From Vibrio cincinnatiensis (GTDB lineage: Bacteria; Pseudomonadota; Gammaproteobacteria; Enterobacterales; Vibrionaceae): 64,000 nucleotides of DNA. This document shows positions 20,219 through 29,684 of the stretch, one piece after another; within the stretch, counting starts at the first letter, position 1; every line of letters starts with the position of its first letter. The translations under genes and the position numbers were made by a program. The stretch spans positions 178,537-242,536 of the forward strand of contig NZ_SGOM01000006.1 of assembly GCF_022113815.1 (NCBI RefSeq). The letters are read 5' to 3'. The notes under the pieces were generated by a model that was not told the DNA's origin, made no database searches, and was given only the letters and a program-made list of their open reading frames with translations.

Positions 20219-20764
20219 TTAGTGGCCTTCAAATTCACAAATACTGAAAACATGTAAACCTAAACGTTCAAGACGCTTATCACCACCAATTTCGGGTAAA
20301 TTAATCACAAAAGCAGCATGTTCAACATCACCACCAAGCTGGCGAATGAGCTTAGTCGTGGCTTCAATAGTTCCGCCAGTCGCAAGTAGATCATCCACGA
20401 CCAATACTTTGTCACCCGGTTGAATGGCATCAACATGAATTTCCAAAGTATCAGTACCATATTCTAATTCATAAGACTGAGCGAGCGTCTCTCTCGGTAA
20501 CTTCCCTGGCTTACGAACAGGAACAAATCCCACTCCTAGCTCTAATGCCAGTGGCGCACCAAATAAAAAGCCACGGGCTTCTGTTCCGACGACTTTATCA
20601 AATCCCATCGGCTGATACTTTTCAACCAGTAGCTGAATGGTGGCTTGATAGGCTTTGGCATCTTCCAATAAGCTGGTGACATCACGAAATAAAATGCCTG
20701 GCTTTGGGTAGTCTTGGATACTCTTGATGCTTGATTTAATAAAAGAGAGAGTTTCGGTTGTCAT
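20219..20764 (-). CDS. apt: Adenine phosphoribosyltransferase
   Basis: Salvages adenine to AMP using PRPP. The 181-residue protein starts at ATG 20764 ([24 protein letters not shown]), matching the family. The frame is open 39 codons further upstream, but that part crosses the ybaN terminator and has no family match. The PRPP-binding motif [13 protein letters not shown] and the flexible-loop region ([14 protein letters not shown]) are complete. The ribosome-binding site is weak. It heads the apt-dnaX-ybaB-recR unit. Confidence 0.95.
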   Translation of the reverse strand: MTTETLSFIKSSIKSIQDYPKPGILFRDVTSLLEDAKAYQATIQLLVEKYQPMGFDKVVGTEARGFLFGAPLALELGVGFVPVRKPGKLPRETLAQSYELEYGTDTLEIHVDAIQPGDKVLVVDDLLATGGTIEATTKLIRQLGGDVEHAAFVINLPEIGGDKRLERLGLHVFSICEFEGH

Positions 20765-20849
20765 AACTAAATTAACTTCGATTGGCTCACCACAGCTTAG
20801 GCTACTGGTAAGAATTAGAGTTCTATGCACATTCACGGATATGCATACT

Positions 20850-20880
20850 AAAAAACAAAGGCCCACTCGAAGAGTGGGCA
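20850..20880 (-). terminator. Rho-independent terminator of ybaN
   Basis: An 8-bp stem GCCCACTC / GAGTGGGC with a 3-nt loop (20861-20868 with 20872-20879). On the minus strand it is followed by CTTTGTTTTTT. It separates ybaN from apt. Confidence 0.85.
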
Positions 20881-20895
20881 TACTTCCCCATAATG

Positions 20896-21300
20896 CTAGT
20901 GATTTTCTGATTGATTAGCAACTAACTCATACGTGGGTAAACGCACAAACCAAGCAATCAGGACTACAAGCGCAATAAATAGCAGAATTTTTAACCACAA
21001 ATGGGGCACAATGACAATAGAAAAGGTAAAGCTGGCAAGAATAAATACACTACCACGTCGTTTTACTTGCTTAGAAACCGCCCTATGTTGCTGCCAGTTC
21101 GCTAATATTGGACCAAACAGGGGATGATGATGTAACCAGTGATAAAACTTAGGGCTCCCACGAAGAAAACAAGCACTGGCTAAAAGGATAAAGGGGGTAG
21201 TTGGAAGAAGTGGTAAAACAATACCCAAAATACCAAGGCAAAGGCTTAGCCCACCAACAATATTAAGAATCCAATGTCGAATATTGATGATGGACCTCAC
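20896..21300 (-). CDS. ybaN: YbaN-type DUF454 inner-membrane protein
   Basis: A 134-residue membrane protein of family DUF454. It has an N-terminal hydrophobic segment with the family motif [18 protein letters not shown], then a cytoplasmic [20 protein letters not shown] stretch, and two more hydrophobic segments near the end. Its function is unknown. E. coli ybaN also sits immediately upstream of apt. It ends at a terminator of its own. Confidence 0.9.
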   Translation of the reverse strand: MRSIINIRHWILNIVGGLSLCLGILGIVLPLLPTTPFILLASACFLRGSPKFYHWLHHHPLFGPILANWQQHRAVSKQVKRRGSVFILASFTFSIVIVPHLWLKILLFIALVVLIAWFVRLPTYELVANQSENH

Positions 21301-21306
21301 TTATAC

Positions 21307-21438
21307 CTAAAATCCTGAATATCCGTTAGCAACACGAATCCACGTTAATAACGCAGGTAAGGTTGGGATCAGGAGAGCGGCGATAAAACCTAAAAAATAA
21401 AATACATTATAGGGTTCTTTAAATACTTTGTCTGCCAT
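21307..21438 (-). CDS. Small membrane protein of 43 residues
   Basis: An ORF of 43 codons starting at ATG 21438 and ending 6 bp before the ybaN start. It opens with a charged MADKVFKEPYN, has one long hydrophobic segment (about residues 12-32) and ends with TWIRVANGYSGF. I cannot name a family with confidence. A single membrane helix with a polar N-terminus and tight spacing to ybaN suggest a real gene co-transcribed with it. The reading is based on composition and context only. Confidence 0.55.
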   Translation of the reverse strand: MADKVFKEPYNVFYFLGFIAALLIPTLPALLTWIRVANGYSGF

Positions 21439-21612
21439 CGATATCCGTCTCTTTCTTTATCTCTATCACAAGATTTTGTTGCGATTAGGTAACCTATTTG
21501 TTAGGCAAATTACTCGTCAGCACTATACCGGAAATCAAGAAAGACAAACACAGACAAACTATAGGGTTAACCATTCCCGCGGAAATTGGGGGAAATTTTC
21601 ACATCACCATCG

Positions 21613-22716
21613 CTAACTTTGGATACTTTGATAAATATCCAAAGTAAAACTACTCGACCCGAGGCAATTCACTGAAATTTGACAACCTCTATGAATGGAG
21701 AGGTCCTTGGTGATAAAATTTTTCAAACAGTTTTCCCCAAGTTTAGTGCCCGAAGGAATAGAGTGCATAATGTAACCATTTGACCACTGACAAGCTAAAC
21801 CAGCGGGGAGCAGTGACACTGAACCGTCCGTTAAGTCGGCTAAGCCAAATAAAGCCGAGATGGAAGTGCTCCCTTCAGAGCATTCAATCCCTCGTTCAAA
21901 AATACCAGCTAAATCTTTCAAATCGGCACTGAGGCTGCGCAAATTGCGTAAATAATCATTAAATAATGCACGAATCAATAAGGTACTGGCGACGCCTAAC
22001 TCTTCATCACTCGATGAGTCAATGATATAAAAAATAAACTGCCCATCCATCAGCCATGCATAATCAAAGACCAATGGCATCACATCGGTTGACTGTAACA
22101 ATCGATAGCTGCATTTCCAAATTCCTTGGGCTGTGTCGTTTTCTGGTAACAATGCTTGTAAAAGCTCCTTGGCCGTATTTGGGTTTTCTCTCAAGTATTC
22201 TAAATGCCAATGGAGCTCTTGTTCTTCTGGTATTTCACCACCGCCATCCACTCGAAACCATTGGCTAGCAAAATCTCGTTGGTCACACAAATGGTGGGTT
22301 GCATCTTCTAGAGTGCTTTTGATCGCACAACGTAAATATTCGTGATTACCAATCGGTTTTGGTAAAAAATCTTTGATTCCATAGCGAAGTGCTTTGGCTA
22401 TTTCTGCCATTTCATCCGTTGCAGAAACGACGATCAACGGTAATGACGGGTATTCAAGGCTGACTTCTTCAACAAATTCAATACCGTTTAAAACCGGCAT
22501 CGATAAATCACACAAAACCAGATCGGGTTCATTGCTACGTAATTTTCTCAGCCCATCAAGGCCATCTTCCGCTTCAACAACTTTATATCCCTGAGCAGAA
22601 AGATAACCGCTGGTAACCCGTCTAAAAATAGGATCATCATCCACCAGCATAATCAACGTATCCTGTTCCGGTGGTTTTTCTGATCGCTGGTTCTCTCTAA
22701 TATAGTTTTTATACAT
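21613..22716 (-). CDS. rssB: RssB/Hnr-like response regulator
   Basis: A 367-residue protein with an N-terminal receiver domain (MLVDDDPIFRR; phospho-acceptor Asp70 in LVLCDLSMPVLNGIEF) and a C-terminal domain resembling a PP2C phosphatase fold. In E. coli RssB is the adaptor that hands the stationary-phase sigma factor RpoS to ClpXP. The receiver and overall arrangement fit RssB, while the C-terminal part is more divergent and slightly longer than in E. coli (337 aa). It lies upstream of the small membrane gene and ybaN and is divergent from a LysR gene. Confidence 0.8.
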   Translation of the reverse strand: MYKNYIRENQRSEKPPEQDTLIMLVDDDPIFRRVTSGYLSAQGYKVVEAEDGLDGLRKLRSNEPDLVLCDLSMPVLNGIEFVEEVSLEYPSLPLIVVSATDEMAEIAKALRYGIKDFLPKPIGNHEYLRCAIKSTLEDATHHLCDQRDFASQWFRVDGGGEIPEEQELHWHLEYLRENPNTAKELLQALLPENDTAQGIWKCSYRLLQSTDVMPLVFDYAWLMDGQFIFYIIDSSSDEELGVASTLLIRALFNDYLRNLRSLSADLKDLAGIFERGIECSEGSTSISALFGLADLTDGSVSLLPAGLACQWSNGYIMHSIPSGTKLGENCLKNFITKDLSIHRGCQISVNCLGSSSFTLDIYQSIQS

Positions 22717-23057
22717 AGCACCGACCCTACTATGTGGTTACTTACCCTGTTCGATCTCACTTCCGACAGTCTGTAACCCGTAATGTTATTTTTTTGATGA
22801 TTGTGAATGGTCATTTCCCCAATATTGCCGTACTTAATTCTGTATATTGATAACAAGTCAGCAATATAAGAAGGTCTTTTACCTTACTTACAAAATAGTC
22901 ATGAAATAAGATTTATACAAATATTCCTCTTTTCATCATCGTTGCATACTATATGTATGGAATATCACGAATCGTCCAACAAGTTGATGTGACGCAACCT
23001 TTAGATGAGGATATCCGTATAAATTACTTAGATTCTCAAGATAATGTGGCAGGAATA
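22717..23057. other. Divergent intergenic region between rssB and a LysR gene
   Basis: A 341-bp AT-rich region with no named motif. An in-frame upstream extension of the LysR ORF from 22953 has no family match and a poor start context, so I treat it as leader. Confidence 0.5.
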
Positions 23058-23933
23058 ATGAAATTAGATGATCTCAATCTCTTTCGACTGGTTGTCGAAC
23101 ATGGTAGCTACACCGCCACATCTCGTAAAACGATGATTCCTGTAGCCACCATCACTCGACGTATTCAGGCGTTAGAAGACTCTTTAAATCTTCGGTTATT
23201 AAACCGTCACGCTCGTAAGTTATCTTTGACAGAAGCAGGGGAACGTTTTTTTCGAGATTGCTCTCCGTTACTTGAACGCCTCGCCGCAATGACTGAGGAA
23301 ATCACCGATGAGTGTCGTGGTGCATCAGGTACGATTCGGCTCTCCTCTCCTTCTAACTTAACCAAACGGATGATGATGCCCATGTTTAATGAATTCATGC
23401 ATCAATATCCAGAAATCAACCTTGAGCTCACCACAAGTAACCATGCAGACCAACTAGATCCAACGGAATGGGATGTGATTTTTCGAGTTGGCCCTCAGCG
23501 TGACTCTAGCTTAATTGCCAGAAAAATTGGTGAAGTCAAAGATATTTTAGTCGCTAGCCCTCACTACCTCACGAAACAAGCAGAACCCGTCCATGCCGAA
23601 GATCTCTCCCATCACTCTTTATTAAAAGGTGAACCCTTACTCAAATGGCAATTGGTTAACAGCCAAGGTGAGCACGTCATTAATAACGATCCCGGACGCT
23701 TTCAGTCTAATGCACTGAACGTCATTCGCAGTGCTTGCTCTGATGGCTTGGGGATAACGTTAATGCCTGATGTTATGCTGAAAGAATTTCTTGCCGATGG
23801 TAGCTTAGTGCGCGTTCTACCAGATTGGAGTGCAAACCCCCGTGATATTTATATGCTGTATAACCACAAAGATCATTTACCAGAGAAAGTACGATTATTT
23901 ATCGATTTCGTGATCGCTTACCACATTCACTAA
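23058..23933 (+). CDS. LysR-family transcriptional regulator
   Basis: A 291-residue regulator starting at ATG 23058 after AGGA (MKLDDLNLFRLVVEHGSYTATSRKT). The winged helix-turn-helix occupies about residues 1-60 (PVATITRRIQALEDSLNLRLLNRHARKLSLTEAG in two parts), followed by a periplasmic-binding-like effector domain. Neither the effector nor the targets can be read from the sequence. It is divergent from rssB and convergent with fadJ, so its target is not obvious from its position. Confidence 0.88.
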   Translation: MKLDDLNLFRLVVEHGSYTATSRKTMIPVATITRRIQALEDSLNLRLLNRHARKLSLTEAGERFFRDCSPLLERLAAMTEEITDECRGASGTIRLSSPSNLTKRMMMPMFNEFMHQYPEINLELTTSNHADQLDPTEWDVIFRVGPQRDSSLIARKIGEVKDILVASPHYLTKQAEPVHAEDLSHHSLLKGEPLLKWQLVNSQGEHVINNDPGRFQSNALNVIRSACSDGLGITLMPDVMLKEFLADGSLVRVLPDWSANPRDIYMLYNHKDHLPEKVRLFIDFVIAYHIH

Positions 23934-23952
23934 ACAGCTTTTGTAACAATCG

Positions 23953-24000
23953 AAAGAAAAAGAGAGCGAGCGTTTATGATCGGCTCTCTTTTTCTTTTTT
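23953..24000. terminator. Bidirectional terminator between LysR gene and fadJ
   Basis: A 15-bp perfect stem AAAGAAAAAGAGAGC (23953-23967) with 23983-23997, flanked by A-rich and T-rich arms, serving both convergent genes. Confidence 0.9.
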
Positions 24001-24016
24001 ACAACGAAAGCAGACG

Positions 24017-26137
24017 TTAATAAAACGTTTCGTCTAGCCCAGCCCGAGTGACTAAACCATCACAAGGGGCAAAGTGATCACCATATTTTTGCGCATGTTG
24101 ATTCATCATTTCCACCAGTTTTTTTAATCCGATATGATCCATATAACGGAAAGGGCCACCGAGGAATGGCGGGAAACCTATGCCGAAAATAGCACCAATA
24201 TCACCATCTCTGGCTGAATGAATAATACCATCATCAAGGCATCGAACTGCTTCATTTAACAGAGGCAGCACACAACGAAGCGCGATGTCTTTATCACTCC
24301 ATTTTGATTCAGGTGTGAGATTCAAAAGCTTGTAGACCGACTTATCGACTTGCTTCTTTTTATTCCCTTTATAAGAGTAAAAACCTTTCCCCGTTTTTCG
24401 CCCTTTTCGATTATCGTTCAGTAACGTTTCAAAAACCTCTGGCCCCTGAAAACGCGGCCCAAGCTCATTAACCAATACTGGCATGATTTTCGAGCCAACA
24501 TCGATACCAACTTCATCTAATAAGGTAATCGGGCCAACTGGAAAACCAAAGTTGAGTAGTGCGGTATCAATCTTCTCAACCGGCTCCCCTGCTAACAATA
24601 CTTTTGCAGCTTCATTCATGTACGGAGCAAGAATCCGGTTTACGTAAAACCCCGCACAATCTTTAACCACGATTGGCGTTTTTCCTTGTTTCTTCGCTAA
24701 AGCAACGACCGTCGCAATGGTATCGGCTGAAGTTGTTGGATGAGGAATCACTTCTACCAAAGGCATTTTTTCAGCAGGGCTGAAATAATGCAGCCCGACG
24801 ATATTCTCAGGCCGTGTCGCTTTGGCCGCAATTTTTGTGATGGGTAACGAAGAGGTATTGGTTGCGAAAATGGTCTCACGTTGAGCATGTTGCTCCACCT
24901 CCGCCACCATTTGCTGCTTGAGAGGCAGATCTTCAAACACCGCTTCGATCACAATATCTAGGTGTTGAAAACCCGTAAAATCCGTCCCGCCTGACAGCTT
25001 CATCATTTGATTCTGTAATTGAGCTTTACTGATAATTTTTCGTTTACGCTGCTTATCAAACAATGTGTAGTTATAGCGAAGAGCATTGAGTACACCATCA
25101 TTCGTAACGTCTTTGATTCTGACCGGTAATTTGGCTTTAGCAACACTAACATGGCTGATACCTGCTCCCATCAAACCGCCACCCAACACACTCACACGCT
25201 GGATATCACGAGGTTTCGCATCACTACCATGCTCTTTTTTCATCTCCGTGGTAGCGAAAAAGATTGACCGTAGCGCTTTCGATTCTGGCGTCATCACCAA
25301 CTCACCAAAACGTGTGGCCTCTATTGCTAACCCCACTTTAAAACCTTTCTCTAATCCCGTTTCTATTACCTCTAAAATCGCCTTGGCAGCTGGGTAATTT
25401 CCTCGGGTTTTTTGATCCGTTTTTTTACGAGCCTGATCAAAAATCACCTTACGACCTAACCCAGTATTTGCCATCAACTTTTCTTTCACTGACCGCGGCA
25501 CTTTGCCACGCTTTTTACCTTTATCACGGATAAAACGTTGGGCTATATCCAGCAAAACACTTTCAGGTACACACGCATCCACCACACCCAATGTTTTCGC
25601 TTTTTTAGCCCTTAACTGTTTACCCGTTAAAATTAAATCTAATGCGGGCAACAGGCCAATCAAACGAGGCAAACGCTGAGTTCCCCCTGAACCAGGAAGC
25701 AACCCAAGCATCACTTCTGGTAGGCCTAACCGTGTTTTATCATCATCACTACACACTCGATAATCACAAGCTAGCGCTAATTCAAGCCCTCCACCGAGGC
25801 AAGAGCCGTGAATCGCTGCCACCACAGGGAAAGGAAAAGCTTCCAACTGCTGAAACATCTGTTGACCTTGAGTTGCCAATGCTTGTGCTTCCGAAGCAGA
25901 ACGACAAGCATCTAGCATGCGAACATCGGCCCCTGCAATAAAATTATCTGGCTTTAACGAATGAATGATCAGGCCTTTTACCTGTTTTTTCTGTTCATCT
26001 AACTGCTTAAATACCACCTGCATTTCTTGAGCAAAAGCCGCTTGCAAGGTATTCATTTTTTCTCCAGGCACATCAATCGCCAGCCAGGCAACCTGTTGAT
26101 CATCAATATTTAAATGAAATGCTTTTGCTTCGCTCAT
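24017..26137 (-). CDS. fadJ: Fatty acid oxidation complex subunit FadJ
   Basis: Alpha subunit of the FadI-FadJ beta-oxidation complex with enoyl-CoA hydratase and 3-hydroxyacyl-CoA dehydrogenase activities. The 706-residue product starts at ATG 26137, which overlaps the fadI stop by one base (TAATG), so the two are translationally coupled. The N-terminal crotonase domain has [18 protein letters not shown] and [21 protein letters not shown]. The NAD-binding domain follows with [12 protein letters not shown] at about residue 310, and then the dehydrogenase domain with [17 protein letters not shown]. FadJ is favoured over FadB by the gene order fadI-fadJ. Confidence 0.96.
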   Translation of the reverse strand: MSEAKAFHLNIDDQQVAWLAIDVPGEKMNTLQAAFAQEMQVVFKQLDEQKKQVKGLIIHSLKPDNFIAGADVRMLDACRSASEAQALATQGQQMFQQLEAFPFPVVAAIHGSCLGGGLELALACDYRVCSDDDKTRLGLPEVMLGLLPGSGGTQRLPRLIGLLPALDLILTGKQLRAKKAKTLGVVDACVPESVLLDIAQRFIRDKGKKRGKVPRSVKEKLMANTGLGRKVIFDQARKKTDQKTRGNYPAAKAILEVIETGLEKGFKVGLAIEATRFGELVMTPESKALRSIFFATTEMKKEHGSDAKPRDIQRVSVLGGGLMGAGISHVSVAKAKLPVRIKDVTNDGVLNALRYNYTLFDKQRKRKIISKAQLQNQMMKLSGGTDFTGFQHLDIVIEAVFEDLPLKQQMVAEVEQHAQRETIFATNTSSLPITKIAAKATRPENIVGLHYFSPAEKMPLVEVIPHPTTSADTIATVVALAKKQGKTPIVVKDCAGFYVNRILAPYMNEAAKVLLAGEPVEKIDTALLNFGFPVGPITLLDEVGIDVGSKIMPVLVNELGPRFQGPEVFETLLNDNRKGRKTGKGFYSYKGNKKKQVDKSVYKLLNLTPESKWSDKDIALRCVLPLLNEAVRCLDDGIIHSARDGDIGAIFGIGFPPFLGGPFRYMDHIGLKKLVEMMNQHAQKYGDHFAPCDGLVTRAGLDETFY

Positions 26138-27444
26138 TACTCGACCTCCAAAATCATGGCTGCGCCTAGCCCACCTGCAGCACAAGCGGTATTCAATGCT
26201 AACCCTCCCCCACGACGTTGTAATTCACGCAGTGTTTGGGTAATCATCCTAGCTCCTGTCGCAGCAAAAGGGTGCCCATAAGCAATTGAGCCACCGAGTA
26301 CATTAAACTTATCCATATCAACTTCCCCAATCGCTTTGGCCCGGCCTAAATGCTGCTGAGCAAATTGATCACTCGCAAACATTTTTAAATTCGCTAATGT
26401 TTGTGCCGCAAACGCTTCATGCATATCAATCAAGGTTAAATCTTTTAGCTCAATACCAGCACGTTCTAACGCTAGAGGTGTTGCAAATGATGGCCCCATC
26501 AGCATATCTTTCTCTACGCCTATCGCAGAAAAAGCATAAGAGCGGATGTAACCCATAACCTCCAGACCGAGCTCTTTTGCTCGACCTTCACGCATTAAAA
26601 TAATGGCAGCTGCACCATCGGTTAATGGAGTACTGTTTGCTGCAGTGACTGTGCCATATTGGCGATCAAAAGCAGGGCGTAGCTTGGCATATCCTTCAAC
26701 CGTGGAATCAAAACGAACGTTATTATCTTTATCGAGCCATGTATTGTATGGTTCTGGAAATGCGGTCATCACTTCACCGCTGATTTTCCCTTCATGCCAT
26801 GCTTTTGCTGCAAGGGTATGGGAACGGTGGGCAAGCGCATCTTGATCTGCACGCAAGATTCCATGAGATTTTGCCATCTGTTCGGCGGTTTGCCCCATTG
26901 ATAGCCCCGTTGAATATTCAGCAACCGCAGGGGGAACGGGCATAAGATCTTTGATAGAGAGCGAAGTTAATATCGAGAACTTTTGACTTAAGCTTTTCGC
27001 TTTACTCAACGCCAATAAGCTTGCGGCCAGCTTTTTGGAAACGCCAATGGGCAAAACCGATGAAGAATCCGCCCCACCAGCAAGGCCAATATCGATCGTC
27101 CCTGCCATAATGCTTTCCGCCACGTTAACAGCCGATTGAAAACTGGTTGCACACGCCCGAGTCACGCTGTAAGCATCGGTGTGAATATTCATTCCAGTAC
27201 CCAATACTATTTCCCGAGCAATATTCGGAGCTTCAGGCATTTGTACGACTTGCCCAAAAACCACTTGTTCTATTAAGCGGGGATCGATATCAGTTCGAGT
27301 GAGCAGTTCATTCACCACCATTTTGCCTAAATCTACAGCGGGGACTTGAGAGAATGCTGTACTTTGGCGTGCAAATGGCGTTCGTAATCCTGCGACAATG
27401 GCGACACGTTCACCAGAACGTGTTTTCACTTCCTGCTTGCCCAT
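26137..27444 (-). CDS. fadI: 3-ketoacyl-CoA thiolase FadI
   Basis: Beta subunit of the second beta-oxidation complex; releases acetyl-CoA from 3-ketoacyl-CoA. The 435-residue protein has the acyl-accepting Cys98 ([13 protein letters not shown]), the His in [16 protein letters not shown] and the C-terminal Cys in [13 protein letters not shown]. It precedes fadJ with a one-base overlap. The promoter at 27482-27509 carries a FadR-like operator around the expected start site, which fits repression in the absence of long-chain acyl-CoA. Confidence 0.97.
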   Translation of the reverse strand: MGKQEVKTRSGERVAIVAGLRTPFARQSTAFSQVPAVDLGKMVVNELLTRTDIDPRLIEQVVFGQVVQMPEAPNIAREIVLGTGMNIHTDAYSVTRACATSFQSAVNVAESIMAGTIDIGLAGGADSSSVLPIGVSKKLAASLLALSKAKSLSQKFSILTSLSIKDLMPVPPAVAEYSTGLSMGQTAEQMAKSHGILRADQDALAHRSHTLAAKAWHEGKISGEVMTAFPEPYNTWLDKDNNVRFDSTVEGYAKLRPAFDRQYGTVTAANSTPLTDGAAAIILMREGRAKELGLEVMGYIRSYAFSAIGVEKDMLMGPSFATPLALERAGIELKDLTLIDMHEAFAAQTLANLKMFASDQFAQQHLGRAKAIGEVDMDKFNVLGGSIAYGHPFAATGARMITQTLRELQRRGGGLALNTACAAGGLGAAMILEVE

Positions 27445-27460
27445 TATTTCTCCTTAGAAT

Positions 27461-27477
27461 AAGAGGTCTGACCTGAC
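27461..27477. promoter_or_regulatory. fadR box: FadR-like operator of fadI
   Basis: The 9-bp core GGTCTGACC (27465-27473) matches the FadR consensus core GGTCNGACC exactly. It lies at the expected transcription start of fadIJ, the position of a repressor site. Confidence 0.7.
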
Positions 27478-27481
27478 AAGC

Positions 27482-27509
27482 ATTGTAATCAAATTGTTAC
27501 ACCAATCAA
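27482..27509 (-). promoter_or_regulatory. Promoter of fadIJ
   Basis: On the minus strand TTGATT (27509-27504) and TACAAT (27487-27482) are 16 bp apart. A start is expected near 27475. The promoter lies downstream of the ncRNA terminator, so fadI does not depend on that transcript. Confidence 0.65.
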
Positions 27510-27550
27510 ACAAGTGTTTAAATAAACGTGATTTCGGCAGCGAAAGCAGG

Positions 27551-27712
27551 CAAAAAAAAACCACACAGAACTGTGTGGTCGGAATGTATATAAAGCAATT
27601 AACTTACGCCAATTGAAATAATCAGTTTCCTGATTAGGAGAAAGTAAAGTCAGCCTTCAAAAGGAAGTGTCATCTTGCTCAACATGTCAGCCACAAGGAC
27701 CAACGAGATGAC
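27551..27712 (-). ncRNA. Candidate FNR-activated small RNA upstream of fadI
   Basis: An approximately 160-nt non-coding transcript is inferred on the minus strand. It ends in a strong terminator (ACCACACAG/CTGTGTGGT stem, 27560-27568 with 27571-27579, followed by nine T). Upstream are a TAATCAG-GAAA-CTGATTA hairpin (27616-27637 region) and a long-range pair TGTCATCT/AGATGACA. A TATAGT box (27725-27720) sits 3' of an FNR-like site centred 41.5 bp before the predicted start. The single-stranded stretch ACTTCCTTTTGAA recalls the target-pairing region of E. coli FnrS. Only an 11-codon ORF lies inside. Existence is well supported by the terminator and promoter; identity with FnrS is conjecture. 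Confidence 0.55.
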
Positions 27713-27746
27713 AAGGGTTACTATAACGGCTTACGGGCAGGATATT

Positions 27747-27760
27747 TTGAATTAGATCAA
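27747..27760 (-). promoter_or_regulatory. FNR-like site of the candidate sRNA
   Basis: TTGAA-TTAG-ATCAA (plus strand) matches TTGAT-N4-ATCAA at 9 of 10 positions. It is centred at 27753.5, about -41.5 from the start expected after the minus-strand TATAGT box. Confidence 0.55.
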
Positions 27761-28123
27761 TTTTATGCCCGTTTTATCTCCCTTGCAGGACCAAAAATTG
27801 ATTCAAAACAATCTCTGGACCCTTTCTAGCCCTCCTTCTTTCTGACAGAAAGTGCTTACCCTAGCCAAATATCAAACCTACACGCTGACAATATACACTT
27901 GTCTCATTTCCCCTTCGTCTCTCCATATAATAGAGTTCCAACTCTATAATTAACCTTTTTGTTACAATTTAATGCCAATTTACTAGCATTTTTAAAACTT
28001 TACCATCCCATTATCCAATGGTCGGATTTCTATCTTCTATACTAGCGTCTAGTATCAGCCACCAAATGAGTAAATGCTCAACACAACGCCCATCAGAGGC
28101 GATATAACAAAGGAAAAAGTCTA
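27761..28123. other. Upstream region of fadL1
   Basis: Non-coding, AT-rich. It holds a TATACT box just before the gene and a weak FadR-like half match (GGTCGGATT at 28020-28028). No other structure was recognised. Confidence 0.5.
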
Positions 28124-29392
28124 ATGAACAAGACGCGTCTGTTTAAACAGTCACTCTTAGCAGTGACCATCTCTCTTGCTACCCAGCAAGCTATTGCCGC
28201 GGGCTTCCAGCTCAACGCACAATCTGCCACTGGCCTTGGCCGTGCTTTTGCTGGTGATGCCGTGATCGCTGACAATGCCGCGGTCATGTCTCGTAACCCT
28301 GCTGCGATGGCTCTCTTTGATAAAACCGCTTTGTCGCTAGGGTTTGAGACCATCACCACTATGATCGATGTAAAAAATGTGCAGTATAATAATCTTTGGG
28401 ACGGTGGTTCTGTAGCGGTACAAAATACTGACGATATTGGTGGTACTTCTGTCGCACCTAATATTCACCTGATTGTACCGGTGAATGAGCAATTTGCTTG
28501 GGGCGTGAATGCCTACTCTAATTTCGGAACCAAAACCGAATTTTCAGATAATTACCCTGCGGCTGAGTATGGCGGCTTAACGGATGTGAAAAGCTTTAAC
28601 TTTGGTATTGCTGGCTCTTATCGTCTTAATAAACAGCTCAGCTTTGGTGCTGGTCTTGATATAATTTATGGACAGGGAACCATGAAACGCAAAGCTGGTG
28701 AAGCATTTCCTCCTCAACTATCACCACTCCCTCCTAGAGGTACATCATTAATAAATGTCGATAAAGCCGATGGTTGGGCTGTTGGGTTTAACCTAGGTAC
28801 GGTCTATGAGTTAGATGAAAACAACCGTTTTGGTTTTGCTTATCGCTACAGTCCAGAATTTGATGCTAAAGATGATGATGGACAGAAAATAATACTCCCT
28901 CTGCCTGATATTGCAGAGTTCTCAGGCTTCCATAAGATTCAAGACACACAATTTGCCGTGCATTATAGTGTGCAATGGATTGGTTGGAGTTCTTTTGACA
29001 AGATCGACTTTGAAAACCTAGATGCTTCACGTTCTGCCGTTGGTGCTGACAATGGTCGCTTTGTGAAAGAGTATAAATGGCAAGATGGCTGGCATTACTC
29101 GATTGGTGGAACCTACTACCTAAACCGTGATTGGACTCTGCGAGCGGGTTATATGTATGACACCAGCGCACAAGATAATAAGACATCAATCTCAGTCCCA
29201 GATTCAGATCGCCAATGGCTCTCAACAGGTTTCACATATCAGTTAAGCGAAAAGTCTAATGTCGATTTTGGTATAACCTACTTAATGGGTAAAAATGTTG
29301 ATGTTACCGAGAAGGATGCTGGTAGTACCTTAAGTGCAACAACTAAAGCCGATGCTCTAATGCTGGGCTTACAATATAGCCGCACTTTCTAA
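28124..29392 (+). CDS. fadL: FadL-family long-chain fatty acid outer-membrane channel (copy 1)
   Basis: A 422-residue outer-membrane protein with a cleavable signal peptide (to about residue 25, AIAA) and the FadL/OMPP1 hatch-domain start AGFQLNAQSATGLGRAFAGDA with the conserved SRNPAAM. Alternating beta-strands continue to a terminal Tyr-Ser-Arg-Thr-Phe. FadL carries long-chain fatty acids across the outer membrane by lateral diffusion. The neighbouring fadIJ operon and the second fadL support this role. RBS AAAGGAAAAAG precedes the ATG. Its own terminator follows, so the two fadL genes are separate units. Confidence 0.93.
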   Translation: MNKTRLFKQSLLAVTISLATQQAIAAGFQLNAQSATGLGRAFAGDAVIADNAAVMSRNPAAMALFDKTALSLGFETITTMIDVKNVQYNNLWDGGSVAVQNTDDIGGTSVAPNIHLIVPVNEQFAWGVNAYSNFGTKTEFSDNYPAAEYGGLTDVKSFNFGIAGSYRLNKQLSFGAGLDIIYGQGTMKRKAGEAFPPQLSPLPPRGTSLINVDKADGWAVGFNLGTVYELDENNRFGFAYRYSPEFDAKDDDGQKIILPLPDIAEFSGFHKIQDTQFAVHYSVQWIGWSSFDKIDFENLDASRSAVGADNGRFVKEYKWQDGWHYSIGGTYYLNRDWTLRAGYMYDTSAQDNKTSISVPDSDRQWLSTGFTYQLSEKSNVDFGITYLMGKNVDVTEKDAGSTLSATTKADALMLGLQYSRTF

Positions 29393-29419
29393 TTAATTAC
29401 TCTTATCTACTCCATGATA

Positions 29420-29452
29420 AAGGGCTGAACTTTCAGCCCTTTTGTTATTTTT
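29420..29452 (+). terminator. Terminator of fadL copy 1
   Basis: A 9-bp stem AAGGGCTGA / TCAGCCCTT (29420-29428 with 29433-29441) with a 4-nt loop and a T-rich tail. Confidence 0.9.
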
Positions 29453-29684
29453 TCCCGTTACCCTCATTACTTTAAGCGAACACTTGTACTGATTTACCCC
29501 GCTTACACACTACATATGTACGCTGAAACCTGATAATCGCCTTAATCAACACAGATTAAAAAACTAAAATAATTAAATTTATTAAAATAAAAATCTGAAA
29601 AAAGGCTTTTTGCTGTTTTTCATTATCCTCACCCTTATCCAACCTTTAGACTTTTCGGCCACCTATTAGATAATTTCAGCGAAC

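Noticed and set aside
20765..20881. 39-residue N-terminal extension of apt
   Set aside because: Runs across the ybaN terminator and lacks any counterpart in the family.
22953..23057. 35-residue extension of the LysR protein at 23058
   Set aside because: The HTH start at 23058 has a good ribosome-binding site; the extension does not.
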